From the NCBI GenBank assembly GCA_039197065.1, contig JBCCUL010000005.1, positions 62,001 to 126,000 on the forward strand: a stretch of 64,000 nt of DNA, read 5' to 3'. Source of the DNA: JANQPX01 sp039197065 (GTDB lineage: Bacteria; Pseudomonadota; Alphaproteobacteria; Geminicoccales; Geminicoccaceae). The translations under genes and the position numbers were made by a program. The number at the start of each line of letters is the position of its first letter. Position 1 is the first letter of the stretch. Below the pieces are notes generated by a model. It was given only the letters and a program-made list of their open reading frames with translations, had not been told where the DNA came from and did not search any database. Shown here piece by piece: positions 25,099-34,059 of this stretch.

Positions 25099-26073
25099 AT
25101 GAGTCTGGACAAATATCCCGTCAATGCCGCGGACTTCGAAGGGCCCGTGCTGGTGACCGGCGCCGGCGGCTGTATCGGCGCCTGGGTCTTGGCGCTGCTG
25201 GGCCGCGCGGGCGTGCCAGCGGTCGCCTTCGATCTCTCGGACGACAAAAGGCGGCCTAAGCTCCTGATGACCGATGCAGCCGCAGATGCGATCCCCTGGG
25301 AGACGGGCGACATCGCCGATAGTGAGCGGGTGATGGCGGTCGTTCGCACTCATGATGTGCGTGCGATCATCCATCTCGCCGCGCTTCAGGTGCCGTTCTG
25401 CAAGGCGGATCCAATCAACGGGGCGAAGGTGAACGTCGTCGGCACGGTCAATGTGTTCGAGGCGGCGCGCGCACGAGATCTGAAACGGGTGGCGTTTGCA
25501 AGCTCGATCGCGGCGCACAGCTTCTTTCCTGACCAGAACTGGCTGCCGACCCTCTATGGCGCGTACAAATATTGCGACGAGATGATCGCCAAGGTCTATT
25601 GCCAGGACTGGGGCGTGCCGAGCGTCGGCCTGCGCCCTGGCGTGGTTTACGGCATCGGTCGCGATCAGGGCATGACCTCGAAGACGACGACCGCCATTCT
25701 CGCCGCGGCTGCGGGACAGCCCTTCACGATCCCATTCTCAGGCGCGGTTTCCGGCCTGCATGCCGGCGAGGTGGCGAGCGCCTTCATCAAGGCGGTCTCG
25801 GTGGACCGAGACGACGCGCTCATGTTCGACCATAACGGTGTGGCGACGACGGTGCGTAACTGGATCGAAATGATCCGGAAGATCGCGCCGGATGCCCGGA
25901 TTTCGATCGAAGGCAAAGCCCTCCCCTTCCCGGCCGAACTGTCTGACGATCCGCTCAAGGCCTATCTCGGCGATTTCGGGCATCTCTCGCTCGACGAAGG
26001 CATCAAGGCGACCTTCGACAGCTTTCAGACCATGCTCCGAAACGACGTGATCTCAGCCGATTTGATCCGCTGA
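25099..26073 (+). CDS. NAD-dependent epimerase/dehydratase (extended SDR)
   Basis: A 324-residue Rossmann-fold protein of the extended SDR family. The NAD-binding motif is TGAGGCIGAW (residues ~20-29), with IIHLAALQVPF near 90-100. The catalytic YxxxK is in YGAYKYCDEMIAK (Tyr ~152). RPGVVYGIGRD follows. It probably acts on a sugar-nucleotide or related carbonyl/alcohol substrate in the cytoplasm. It follows folD by 20 bases. Its 3' end overlaps the 3' end of the convergent N-formylglutamate amidohydrolase gene by 21 bases. Confidence 0.85.
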   Translation: MSLDKYPVNAADFEGPVLVTGAGGCIGAWVLALLGRAGVPAVAFDLSDDKRRPKLLMTDAAADAIPWETGDIADSERVMAVVRTHDVRAIIHLAALQVPFCKADPINGAKVNVVGTVNVFEAARARDLKRVAFASSIAAHSFFPDQNWLPTLYGAYKYCDEMIAKVYCQDWGVPSVGLRPGVVYGIGRDQGMTSKTTTAILAAAAGQPFTIPFSGAVSGLHAGEVASAFIKAVSVDRDDALMFDHNGVATTVRNWIEMIRKIAPDARISIEGKALPFPAELSDDPLKAYLGDFGHLSLDEGIKATFDSFQTMLRNDVISADLIR

Positions 26074-26868
26074 CGCGGCGTCAAGATCGCGGAGAAGATG
26101 ACGGGCGCTTCGCTCCAAGGCAGGCGCCAGACGATCGGCCATGGACGCCTGACCGTCGGGCTCGGAGATCAGGTCCTGCCGGATTTCGATCTCGAGCGAG
26201 GGAATGCCGCGGCGCTCGCCATGTTCCGGCACGGTATAGTCCCGGCTCCAGTCCAAGGCGTAGGGCTCGTTGTCGGTGATCGAAAACCCGCCTTCTGCCC
26301 GCAATACGCTGCCGACCAGATGGGCGAGTCTCGGATCACGGTCGTAGAGAAGACCAAGATGCATCGGCCTCGCCTCATCCATGAAGACGGGCGTAAAGCT
26401 GTGCATGCTCAGAAACACCGTCGCGTGGCCCCCGGCGGCACGCCGATCGAGTTCTTCGGTGATGCGGTCGTGGAGCGGCCTGTAGATCTCGTCGATGCGC
26501 GCCTGTCGCTCCGCGGGCGTCACGTCCTCATTGGCCGGAATACGCGTGCGTTCGCTGAGCGCCGGGATGAAGCTCGGCACATGGGTTTCGCGATTGCAGT
26601 CACAGACCAGCCTCGAATAGGTCTGGGTGATCAGGGCCGCATCCAGGCGTTCGGCCAGATGCCGGGAGACGGCGTCGGCGCCGATATCCCAGGCGATGTG
26701 ACGCTGCCGTTCCTCTTCGGACAGGCCCATATCGCCAAGTGCTCGCGGCAGGCGTCTGCCCGCATGCTCGCAGACGAGAAAGATCGGGCTTTGGCCGGCG
26801 AGGTTGACGACATTGACCGGTGACGGTTCGTCGTCGGCTAAGAGACTAATCACTCCCATTGCTCCCAT
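26053..26868 (-). CDS. N-formylglutamate amidohydrolase family protein
   Basis: About 271 residues of the FGase family (PF05013). VCEHAGRRLPRALGDMGLSEE near the N-terminus carries the family His/Glu, and HIAWDIGADAVSRHLAERLDA, SRLVCDCNRE and MHSFTPVF are all typical. Members hydrolyse N-formyl-L-glutamate in histidine degradation or related N-acyl amino acids. No other hut genes are nearby, so the substrate is not fixed. Starts at 26916, 26892, 26868 and 26859 are all possible; 26868 is chosen because the family core begins a few residues later. The stop lies inside the end of the convergent epimerase gene. Confidence 0.85.
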   Translation of the reverse strand: MGAMGVISLLADDEPSPVNVVNLAGQSPIFLVCEHAGRRLPRALGDMGLSEEERQRHIAWDIGADAVSRHLAERLDAALITQTYSRLVCDCNRETHVPSFIPALSERTRIPANEDVTPAERQARIDEIYRPLHDRITEELDRRAAGGHATVFLSMHSFTPVFMDEARPMHLGLLYDRDPRLAHLVGSVLRAEGGFSITDNEPYALDWSRDYTVPEHGERRGIPSLEIEIRQDLISEPDGQASMADRLAPALERSARHLLRDLDAASADQIG

Positions 26869-27074
26869 CTGGCGAGTTTGCAGGCCTGCCATGCCGTCCC
26901 TGCGGGCCCGCAACATCCGTGGCGGCTTTGTTCCCCTGGAAGGAGTAAAGCCTTCGCTCTAAAATGCCGCTTCGTTGACTGCCCTGCTGCCAAAGGCTTC
27001 GGATGTCGATCAGCCTTTGCGCCAGCATGTTTCTTGAGATTAACAAACAACGCTGCCCCGCTGTTTTAACAGAG

Positions 27075-28058
27075 ATGGTCCTCAGAACAACGATGCGAAT
27101 TTCAAGAGTCCGCCATTGCCTTCGAGCTTTTCGGCGCCTCCTGCTGGCGCTTATCCTGTCAATCTGCGCCTGGCATGATCCGCTGCTGCGGGAGGCGAAA
27201 GCACTCGACCTCGAGGCCCAGAAGATCTTGGTTAACAAGGGGATCATCGGCGTGCTCGGCGATGGTGCGCGCGGTACGGATTTCGCCATGATCGCCGACC
27301 TCGCGGCCGTCCTCGATGAGGGTTATGAACGCCGAATTCTGCCGATGGCAGGGACAGGATCGGTTCGGGCCATCGAGGATCTTCTATTCATGCGTGGTGT
27401 CGACATCGCCTTCGTGCAGGCCGACGTTCTCGACTTCTATCAAAAGGCCGATCTGTTTCCGGATATCGAAGAGAAAGTCCGTTACCTCGCCAGGATATAC
27501 ACCAAGGAATTCCACCTTCTCGCCAGCAAGGACATAGGCTCGATCGAGGACCTGGAAGGCAAGCGCGTGAATTTCGGACCGCCTTCCAGCGGCAGTTTTC
27601 TGACAGCCAGCCTTATCTTCGACGCGCTGGATATCACGGTGGCGGTAAGCGACGACGACTATCAGATCGCGCTCGACAAACTGCGTCAGGGCGAAATCGA
27701 TGCCTGGGTCAGGGTCGACGCCAAGCCGAGCCTGCAGCTGGAAGACTTGCCGACCGGCGAGCAGGTTCACTTTCTGCCCATGCCGGACCGGGGCATCGAA
27801 GCGCCCTATGTCGCCACCGCCTTGACGACGGACGATTATCCCGAGCTGATAACCGACGGGCAGGCGATCACGACCCTTGCCGTGCCGACGATCATGGCGA
27901 CTTATGACTGGCCCGAAAAGCACAATAAGCGCAGCCAGCTTCAGGCCTTCCAGAACTCACTGAGCGCATCGCTCGGCCAGCTGCAGCAAGCACCGTTCCA
28001 TGCCAAATGGCGAGAAGTGGACCTGAGCTCTGACGTCGCCGGTTGGGAACGCTTTTAG
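27075..28058 (+). CDS. TAXI-family TRAP transporter substrate-binding protein
   Basis: A 327-residue exported protein with a twin-positive N-region and hydrophobic core (RLLLALILSICAW) as signal peptide. The mature part matches TAXI-type TRAP binding proteins: RRILPMAGTGSVRAIEDLLFMRGVDIAFVQADVL, FHLLASKDIGSIEDLEGKRVNFG, GSFLTASLIFDALDI and IATYDWP-like segments. TAXI proteins deliver organic acids or amino acids to a DctQM-fused permease. That permease is not encoded nearby, so this is an orphan or pairs with a distant gene. The start could be 27075 or the internal ATG at 27093. Confidence 0.82.
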   Translation: MVLRTTMRISRVRHCLRAFRRLLLALILSICAWHDPLLREAKALDLEAQKILVNKGIIGVLGDGARGTDFAMIADLAAVLDEGYERRILPMAGTGSVRAIEDLLFMRGVDIAFVQADVLDFYQKADLFPDIEEKVRYLARIYTKEFHLLASKDIGSIEDLEGKRVNFGPPSSGSFLTASLIFDALDITVAVSDDDYQIALDKLRQGEIDAWVRVDAKPSLQLEDLPTGEQVHFLPMPDRGIEAPYVATALTTDDYPELITDGQAITTLAVPTIMATYDWPEKHNKRSQLQAFQNSLSASLGQLQQAPFHAKWREVDLSSDVAGWERF

Positions 28059-28314
28059 GCGGACCAGCAGCGCCATCATCTCATCTGTTACTTGCTATCC
28101 TCCTAGGAAATCCCGGGAATTTTCAAGGATGGCTTTCTTTCGAACACCCTTGCTCGCCTGAAGGCGAGCGGCGCCCATCAATATCTGAAACATTTTTTTA
28201 AAAATTGTCCGGGTTTCCCCGGGACCGTTCCGTTGTTAAACTCGATCAAACGTCTCGATCTGCCTGCGGTCGGGCCGTTACCCGCTAAAGTCGGGCTAAT
28301 CAGGGATATGGACG
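28059..28314. promoter_or_regulatory. Intergenic region with hairpins upstream of the dha operon
   Basis: A perfect 7-bp hairpin GCTCGCC-TGAA-GGCGAGC lies at about 28151-28168, with a T-rich tract (seven T) 25 bases further on. A second imperfect GC hairpin (GTCCGGG...CCCGGGAC) lies near 28207-28225. These may end the TAXI gene transcript and shape the dha leader. No clear promoter was assigned. Confidence 0.35.
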
Positions 28315-28926
28315 ATGACCCCAGCGCTGAAGGCAGCCCTGATCGATGCTGTTGCCGATGCGATTACCGGTCAGGCCGAGGAGCTGACCGCTCTTGACCA
28401 GGCGATCGGCGATGGTGATCACGGCATCAACATGAAGAGGGGTTTCGAGGCGATCAGGCAGGAGAAAGACAAGATTGCCGCGCTGGCGGATGACGAAGCC
28501 CTGCAAAAGGCCGGCATGACCCTGGTCATGAAGATTGGCGGTGCGTCCGGACCGCTTTACGGCAGCCTCCTGATGGGCATGGCCAAGGCGGCCAAGGCCG
28601 GCCACGATCTTGAGGGTCAGGTTGCGGAAGGCATTGCCATGGTCAAGAAGCGTGGCAAGTCGGATGTCGGCGCCAAGACCATGCTGGACGTTCTGGTGCC
28701 GGTTCATGCGACGCTCAAAGATCATCCTGATCTTTCGCCCGGAGAGACGATCATGGCGATCCGCCAAACCGCCGACGAGGCCCGCGAGGCGACGCGCGAC
28801 ATGCAAGCGACACGCGGCCGCGCCTCATTCCTGGGCGAGCGCTCCATCGGCCACTACGATCCCGGCGCCACCTCGAGCCGACTACTGATCAATGTCATCT
28901 GCGATGTTCTGGAGCGACAAGCGTGA
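28315..28926 (+). CDS. dhaL: Dihydroxyacetone kinase ADP-binding subunit DhaL
   Basis: A 203-residue all-helical kinase subunit. The Mg/nucleotide aspartates are in IGDGDHGINM (residues ~32-41). GGASGPLYG (~76-84), GAKTMLDVLVP and RASFLGERSIGHYDPGATSS are all family hallmarks. In PEP-dependent kinases DhaL keeps a tightly bound ADP that is rephosphorylated by DhaM and passes phosphate to dihydroxyacetone held on DhaK. The stop overlaps the GTG start of dhaM by 4 bases, so the two are coupled. It is the first gene of a six-gene operon. Confidence 0.95.
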   Translation: MTPALKAALIDAVADAITGQAEELTALDQAIGDGDHGINMKRGFEAIRQEKDKIAALADDEALQKAGMTLVMKIGGASGPLYGSLLMGMAKAAKAGHDLEGQVAEGIAMVKKRGKSDVGAKTMLDVLVPVHATLKDHPDLSPGETIMAIRQTADEAREATRDMQATRGRASFLGERSIGHYDPGATSSRLLINVICDVLERQA

Positions 28927-29312
28927 GCGAAAATGTAGGTATCGTCATCGTCTCCCATTCGGCTGATGTTGCCAAAGGGGCGGCCGACATGGTGCGCGGC
29001 ATGGTCGGCGACGAGGTGCCGCTTAGCCATGCCGGCGGCAATCCGGGAGGCGGCCTCGGCACCGATGTCGGCGCAATCCGACAGGCGATCCAGCATGTCT
29101 GGAATGACGCCGGCGTCGCGATCCTGGTGGATCTCGGCGCTGCCGAGATGAACACCGAAATGGCGATCGAAATGCTGCCGGATCAGCAGAGACGGGCGGT
29201 CCGGATCTGCAATGCGCCCGTGGTCGAAGGCGCGGTTCTCGCAGCGACCGAGGCGTCCGGCGGCAGTAGCCTGGAGGACGTCTGCATGACCGCAGAGGCT
29301 GCCTTGCTATGA
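28923..29312 (+). CDS. dhaM: PTS-dependent dihydroxyacetone kinase phosphotransferase subunit DhaM
   Basis: A 129-residue EIIA(man)-fold protein. The phosphorylated histidine is His12 in IVIVSHSADVAKG, and the HAGGNPGGGLGTD loop lies near residues 36-48. It accepts phosphate from HPr and transfers it to ADP on DhaL. This is the short, single-domain form: the HPr and EI domains that are fused to DhaM in E. coli are separate genes here. It starts with GTG inside the dhaL stop. Confidence 0.94.
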   Translation: MSENVGIVIVSHSADVAKGAADMVRGMVGDEVPLSHAGGNPGGGLGTDVGAIRQAIQHVWNDAGVAILVDLGAAEMNTEMAIEMLPDQQRRAVRICNAPVVEGAVLAATEASGGSSLEDVCMTAEAALL

Positions 29313-29336
29313 CCTCCCGATGACGAGGCCCAGGCG

Positions 29337-29636
29337 ATGAGCGATAAGGACACGGTCACCGCCACCGCCACCATCGGTCACCCGGTCGGCCTGCATGCCC
29401 GCCCGGCCATCGCCTTCACCAAGCTCGCCAAGACCTTCAAGACGGTCGACATCGAAATCAGGGGCCAGGACGATCAGCCCTGGGTCGACGCCAAGAGCAT
29501 CGTCCGGGTCATGGCGTTGAAGCTGCGCACCGGCGCCGTTCTCCAGATACGCGCCAGCGGCGCCGACGCCGAAGCGGCGATCGATGCGTTGAAAGGACTG
29601 GTCGCCAGGGATTTCGACGAGGACCACGTCGACTAA
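29337..29636 (+). CDS. ptsH: HPr family phosphocarrier protein of the dha PTS
   Basis: A 99-residue HPr. The active histidine is His20 in PVGLHARPA and the regulatory-site-like serine is Ser54 in DAKSIVRVM. It carries phosphate from enzyme I to DhaM. The usual IMGLM stretch around the serine is replaced by IVRVMAL, so control by HPr kinase cannot be assumed. It lies 24 bases after dhaM, and its TAA overlaps the ATG of the enzyme I gene by one base. Confidence 0.92.
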   Translation: MSDKDTVTATATIGHPVGLHARPAIAFTKLAKTFKTVDIEIRGQDDQPWVDAKSIVRVMALKLRTGAVLQIRASGADAEAAIDALKGLVARDFDEDHVD

Positions 29637-31261
29637 TGGCAGAGCGGCGCTTCACCGGTCAGCCCGCTTCCCCGGGCCTCGCCTTGGGCCCCATCCATCA
29701 CATCGAGACGAAACGAGCTTCGAGCGAGCGCCGTCAAGGTTCACCCGAACAGGAACGTTCCGCCCTCAAGGACGCCATCGCGAATGCCATGGCTGATCTC
29801 GAAGCGCTCGCCGCCGTCGCCCAGGGAGACGGGGCGGAGATCCTGGCCTTTCAGATCGAGATGCTCGCCGACCCCGCACTGGTCGAGGACGTCCTGCCGT
29901 TGATCAATGCTGGCGAGGACGCGGCGAGCGCTTGGCGACAAGGCATCGACGAGCAGATCCTGATCTATGAGAGCGCCGATGACGACTATTTCAGGGCGCG
30001 CGCCAGCGATCTTCGGGATCTTGCTGACCGCGTCGACAGGATCCTGGCGGGCGCGTCGCTGGACCTGCCCAACCTGCCGGCGGGCGCTCTTCTCCTGGCC
30101 GAAGACCTCGCCCCCTCCCACTTTCTGGCGCTCGTGGCCATGGAGCCCGCGGGTATCGCACTGACCCGCGGCAGCAAGAACAGTCACATCGCCATCCTCG
30201 CCCGCGGCCGGGGCCTGCCGATGGTCGTCGGCCTCGCAGCCGATGCCGTGGTTGATGCCACCAGCACCGGCGAGGCGATCCTGGACGGCGATGCCGGCCT
30301 TCTCCTGACGACGCCGACCGCATCGACCCTTCAACATTACCGGGAAAAACTTTCGGCCGCGGCGGCGGAAGCGGAACGCGCAGCAGCGCTCCGCGGTCGT
30401 CCGGCGGTGACCGCCGACGGGACGGGCATCGATGTCCTGATCAATGTCGACGATCCCGCTGCAATCGACGACGACATCCTGAAAGCAGCTGACGGCGTCG
30501 GTCTGCTGCGGACGGAATTTCTCCTGATCGGCCGTGACAGCCTGCCGGACGAGGACGAGCAATTTCAGGTTTATGCCGACCTGCAGCGCAGGCTCGACGG
30601 CAAACCCCTGGTCATCAGAACCTTCGATATCGGCGGCGACAAGCCGTTGGCCGGGCTCGATTTGCCGACGGAAGCCAACCCCTTCCTCGGCCTTCGCGGC
30701 ATCCGCCTTTACCTCGATCGCCCGGATCTGTTCAAGCCCCAGCTGCGCGCCTTGCTGCGCGCCGCGACCTTGGGCTCCTTGCAGGTCATGCTGCCCATGG
30801 TCACGGTGCAGGCGGAGATCGACCAGACCCGATCACTCATGGCCGAGGCCCTGAGCGATCTGACGTCGGCGGGCGTCGATGCTGCGATGCCGCCTCTCGG
30901 CATCATGGTGGAAACGCCGGCGGCGGCGATCATCGCCGATGTGCTGGACTCGGATTTCTTCTCGATCGGCTCCAACGATCTGATCCAATATGTCACCGCC
31001 GCGGCGCGCGATGCCAGCGGAGGCGTCCGGGACTTGCTCGATCCGGGCCACCCGGCGATCGAGCGACTGATCGGTCAGGTGGTCAATCAGGGCCTGGCAT
31101 CAAAGAAGGAGGTCAGCCTTTGCGGCGACATGGCGTCCGAGCCGGACTGGCTGCCTTTGCTGTTGCGAACGGGTCTAAGAAAAATTTCTGTGGCGCCAGC
31201 CGCATTGGATCGGGTTAAGCTCGCTCTTTCGGAGATCAGTCTCAAGGCGAGGCAGGCCTGA
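29636..31261 (+). CDS. ptsI: PTS enzyme I (phosphoenolpyruvate-protein phosphotransferase)
   Basis: A 541-residue enzyme I. The phosphohistidine is His184 in RGSKNSHIAILARGRGLP; the usual TSH is NSH here. PEP-binding elements are GLLRTEFLLIGRD (~290), FDIGGDKPL, NPFLGLRGIRL and the catalytic cysteine in VSLCGDMASEP near the C-terminus. No GAF (PtsP) domain is present. It takes phosphate from PEP and passes it to the adjacent HPr. Its placement between HPr and dhaK, with no sugar permease nearby, indicates a dedicated dihydroxyacetone phosphorylation relay. Confidence 0.94.
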   Translation: MAERRFTGQPASPGLALGPIHHIETKRASSERRQGSPEQERSALKDAIANAMADLEALAAVAQGDGAEILAFQIEMLADPALVEDVLPLINAGEDAASAWRQGIDEQILIYESADDDYFRARASDLRDLADRVDRILAGASLDLPNLPAGALLLAEDLAPSHFLALVAMEPAGIALTRGSKNSHIAILARGRGLPMVVGLAADAVVDATSTGEAILDGDAGLLLTTPTASTLQHYREKLSAAAAEAERAAALRGRPAVTADGTGIDVLINVDDPAAIDDDILKAADGVGLLRTEFLLIGRDSLPDEDEQFQVYADLQRRLDGKPLVIRTFDIGGDKPLAGLDLPTEANPFLGLRGIRLYLDRPDLFKPQLRALLRAATLGSLQVMLPMVTVQAEIDQTRSLMAEALSDLTSAGVDAAMPPLGIMVETPAAAIIADVLDSDFFSIGSNDLIQYVTAAARDASGGVRDLLDPGHPAIERLIGQVVNQGLASKKEVSLCGDMASEPDWLPLLLRTGLRKISVAPAALDRVKLALSEISLKARQA

Positions 31262-31297
31262 CTTAAAGCAAGATAAAACGAGCAGGGGGAGGTTCTG

Positions 31298-32302
31298 ATG
31301 AAGAAATTCGTGAACGACGTCGACAACATTCTGAAGGAGGCGCTTGAAGGTTTCGGACGGGCTCATGCCGATCTGGTGACCGTCCACTATGAGCCGACTT
31401 TCGTCACCCGCGCGACGCCGACGAAAAAGGGCAAGGTTGCGCTGATCTCCGGCGGCGGCTCCGGCCATGAGCCGCTGCATGCGGGCTTCGTCGGCGAGGG
31501 CATGCTGGATGCCGCCTGTCCCGGCACGGTCTTCACCTCGCCGACCCCGGACCAGATGATGGCGGCGGCCGAAGCGGTCGAGAATGGCGGCGGCGTGCTG
31601 TTCATCGTCAAGAATTACGAAGGCGACGTCATGAATTTCGAGATGGCTGCCGAGATGGTGAGCTGCGAGCAGGCAACCGTGCTCACCAATGATGATTGCG
31701 CGGTCGAGGACAGCACCTACACCACCGGCAGACGCGGCGTCGCGGGCACGGTCGTGGTCGAGAAGGTGGTGGGCGCGCTCGCTGAACAAGGCGGTGACCT
31801 GGAAGCCTGCCGGGCGCTCGGTGAGCGCGTGAACGCACAGACCCGTTCCATGGGCGTGGCGCTCACCAGCTGCACCGTGCCGGCAGCGGGCACGCCTACC
31901 TTCGAAATCGGCGAGGACGAGATCGAGATGGGCGTCGGCATCCATGGCGAGCCCGGACGCGAACGCATCAAGATGAAGAGCGCCGACGACATCGTCGCCC
32001 AGATGATGGACGCGATCGTCTCGGATCTGGGCGGCGGCAGCGGGGAGGTGCTCCTGCTGGTCAACGGCTTCGGGGCCACGCCGTCGATGGAGCTCTATCT
32101 CGTCTACGAGGCGGCGGCCAAGCGGCTCGAAGGCAAGGGGTTCACCATCGCCCGCTCCCTCGTCGGCAATCTCTGCACGTCCCTCGACATGGCCGGTTGC
32201 TCGCTCACCGTGACCCGCCTGGACGACGATCTCAAACGCTACTGGGACGCCCCCGTGCACACCACCGGCCTCCGCTGGGCCGCGGGCGCGCGGCAGCGCT
32301 GA
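31298..32302 (+). CDS. dhaK: Dihydroxyacetone kinase substrate-binding subunit DhaK
   Basis: A 334-residue DhaK. Key residues are visible: GGGSGHEPLHAG with His57, KNYEGDVMNFEMA with Asp110, and MGVGIHGEPGRER with His216, which forms the hemiaminal with dihydroxyacetone. It holds dihydroxyacetone for phosphorylation by DhaL-ATP to dihydroxyacetone phosphate, feeding glycolysis. It follows ptsI by 36 bases, with an AGGGGGAGG ribosome site. The usual order dhaK-dhaL-dhaM is rearranged: dhaK comes last. Confidence 0.95.
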   Translation: MKKFVNDVDNILKEALEGFGRAHADLVTVHYEPTFVTRATPTKKGKVALISGGGSGHEPLHAGFVGEGMLDAACPGTVFTSPTPDQMMAAAEAVENGGGVLFIVKNYEGDVMNFEMAAEMVSCEQATVLTNDDCAVEDSTYTTGRRGVAGTVVVEKVVGALAEQGGDLEACRALGERVNAQTRSMGVALTSCTVPAAGTPTFEIGEDEIEMGVGIHGEPGRERIKMKSADDIVAQMMDAIVSDLGGGSGEVLLLVNGFGATPSMELYLVYEAAAKRLEGKGFTIARSLVGNLCTSLDMAGCSLTVTRLDDDLKRYWDAPVHTTGLRWAAGARQR

Positions 32303-32324
32303 CTTGACCGGGGATGATCCGACG

Positions 32325-33089
32325 ATGATGGACTACCTGAACCTTCATCGCCTGGACGGAAGGGTGGCGCTCGTGACCGGGGCCGGGGCCGGCTTCGGAC
32401 GCGCGACCGCCCATGCGCTCGCCGCCCACGGCGCGATTGTCGCGGTCACCGACATCGACGGCGATGCGGCGGAGGCCGTCGCGCAGGAGATCGAGCAGGG
32501 CGAAGCCTATAGGCTCGACGTGACCGACGAAGACGAAGTGACCGCCGTTACTGACGAGGTGGCGCGTCGCCACGGTAGGATCGACATTCTCGTCAACAAT
32601 GCCGGCATCGGCGCGCGTGGTCCAACGCTCGATCTCGAGACCGAGCGGTGGCAACGGGCGATGTCGGCGGGACCGGAGGGCAGCTTCTACGCGGTGCGCG
32701 CGGTCGGCAGGCATATGCTGCAACAAAAGAGCGGCGCCGTGGTCAATGTCGCGTCGATCATGGGACTGGTCGGCGGCGCCCATTACCCGAACCTCGCCTA
32801 TCATGCGGCCAAGGGGGCTATCGTCAACATGACCAGGGCGCTCGCCTGCGAGTGGGCGCCCGATGGCATCAGGGTCAACGCGGTGGCGCCGACCTTCGCG
32901 CGCACGACCCTGACCGAACCACTCATGAGCGATAACAGCATGGTCGAGCGCCTCCTGGAGCACACGCCGATGGGCCGCTTCGTCGAGCCGAAGGAGGTGG
33001 CGAGCGCCATCGCCTTTCTCGCCAGCGATGCCGCTTCGATGATTACCGGCGTCATTCTTCCGGTTGACGGCGGATGGATTGCACGTTAA
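32325..33089 (+). CDS. Short-chain dehydrogenase/reductase, last gene of the dha operon
   Basis: A 254-residue classical SDR. The cofactor motif is TGAGAGFGRATA (near residues 18-29), NNAG near 88-91, the catalytic serine in NVASIMG (~141) and YxxxK in YHAAKGAIVNM (~158). The C-terminus ends PVDGGW. An aspartate after beta-2 (VTDIDGD) suggests NAD preference. It starts 23 bases after dhaK, preceded by GGGGATG. By context it may oxidise a polyol or reduce a ketose linked to dihydroxyacetone; that is inference only. Confidence 0.88.
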   Translation: MMDYLNLHRLDGRVALVTGAGAGFGRATAHALAAHGAIVAVTDIDGDAAEAVAQEIEQGEAYRLDVTDEDEVTAVTDEVARRHGRIDILVNNAGIGARGPTLDLETERWQRAMSAGPEGSFYAVRAVGRHMLQQKSGAVVNVASIMGLVGGAHYPNLAYHAAKGAIVNMTRALACEWAPDGIRVNAVAPTFARTTLTEPLMSDNSMVERLLEHTPMGRFVEPKEVASAIAFLASDAASMITGVILPVDGGWIAR

Positions 33090-33129
33090 AGTTGAGTTAA
33101 GTTTTCTACCTGCCTGCTACACATTTCCG

Positions 33130-33285
33130 ATGCAGAAGAGCTTTGGGAGTGTGTTACGGTCTTTTCCTCAGTCGCGACATGAGATTCCACTTGATGGCGG
33201 CCGATGCTTTGGTTGCCTCTTGGTTTTATCTGTGCTGATGATGTCCAATATCGCGATCGCAGCATCAAGAGGGTACGGCACATGA
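33130..33285 (+). CDS. Possible small exported peptide upstream of the RlpA-like gene
   Basis: A 51-codon frame starts at an ATG at 33130. It has a hydrophobic segment (CFGCLLVLSVLMMSNIAIAA) resembling a signal peptide, then a six-residue tail. Its TGA overlaps the ATG of the downstream lipoprotein gene (33282-33285). No good ribosome site precedes it and I know no family, so it may be a leader peptide or chance frame. Confidence 0.25.
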   Translation: MQKSFGSVLRSFPQSRHEIPLDGGRCFGCLLVLSVLMMSNIAIAASRGYGT

Positions 33286-33842
33286 CGGAAGGCCGCTTCT
33301 GCCATGGACTTCGCTCAAGGATAGGTTGGCTAGGCAGCCTCCGACGTTTCGGCCTGTTCGTTCTTTGTGTCGGCGTTCTGACCGGCTGCCAGGGTGGCGG
33401 TCATGCCGCCAAGGCGACCAGCGTCAAAATCGGCAAGCCCTATCAGATCAATGGCGAATGGTACTTTCCACGCATGGTCGACCGCTTTCGGGAGATCGGC
33501 GAAGCCTCCTGGTACGGGGTGCCGTTCCATGGGCGAAAAACGGCGAATGGTGAGATCTACGACATGCACGGCATGACCGCAGCCCACCCGACGCTGCCCT
33601 TGCCGAGCATCGCGCGCGTCACCAATCTCGAAAACGGCCGAAGCATCAGGGTGCGCATCAACGATCGCGGGCCCTTCGCCAAGCAGCGGGTCATCGATCT
33701 TTCCAGGCGGGCAGCCTGGGAACTGGGCTTCAAGGACCAGGGCACGGCGGAGGTCGAGGTCGTCTATCTCGGTCTCGCTGACGGGCTGAAGCCGCCGCGT
33801 CGACGAGGCCCAAGACCGAACCGCATCGCCGCTCTCGACTAG
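33282..33842 (+). CDS. rlpA: RlpA-like double-psi beta-barrel lipoprotein
   Basis: A 186-residue lipoprotein. A basic N-region and hydrophobic core end in the lipobox LTGC, with Cys36 as lipid-modified residue. The mature part is a double-psi beta-barrel: GEASWYGVPFHGRKTANGE, MTAAHPTLPLPS, RVTNLENGRSIRVRINDRGPF and RVIDLSRRAAWELG, including the Asp/His sites of RlpA transglycosylases. No C-terminal SPOR domain is present, so this is the short form. It probably works on peptidoglycan glycan strands from the outer membrane. An AGAGGG ribosome site supports the ATG at 33282. Confidence 0.88.
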   Translation: MTEGRFCHGLRSRIGWLGSLRRFGLFVLCVGVLTGCQGGGHAAKATSVKIGKPYQINGEWYFPRMVDRFREIGEASWYGVPFHGRKTANGEIYDMHGMTAAHPTLPLPSIARVTNLENGRSIRVRINDRGPFAKQRVIDLSRRAAWELGFKDQGTAEVEVVYLGLADGLKPPRRRGPRPNRIAALD

Positions 33843-34059
33843 TCGCGTGACAGCCTGCCCGCTTGATTGAGCTTTGGATGCGGTCAAAAGAAAATCCTGG
33901 AGACTTCTGCGGAGACGAGATCCTTCCGGGGCGAATCAGAATGGCGATCAATCGGGGGTGGCTATCGATGGTTAACGAAACCTTGCATCGACGGCTTGAG
34001 ATTTCCTTAAGGCGCAAGTGTTATAAGGGCGGCAACGCTCGACAGTCGGAAATCAACGA

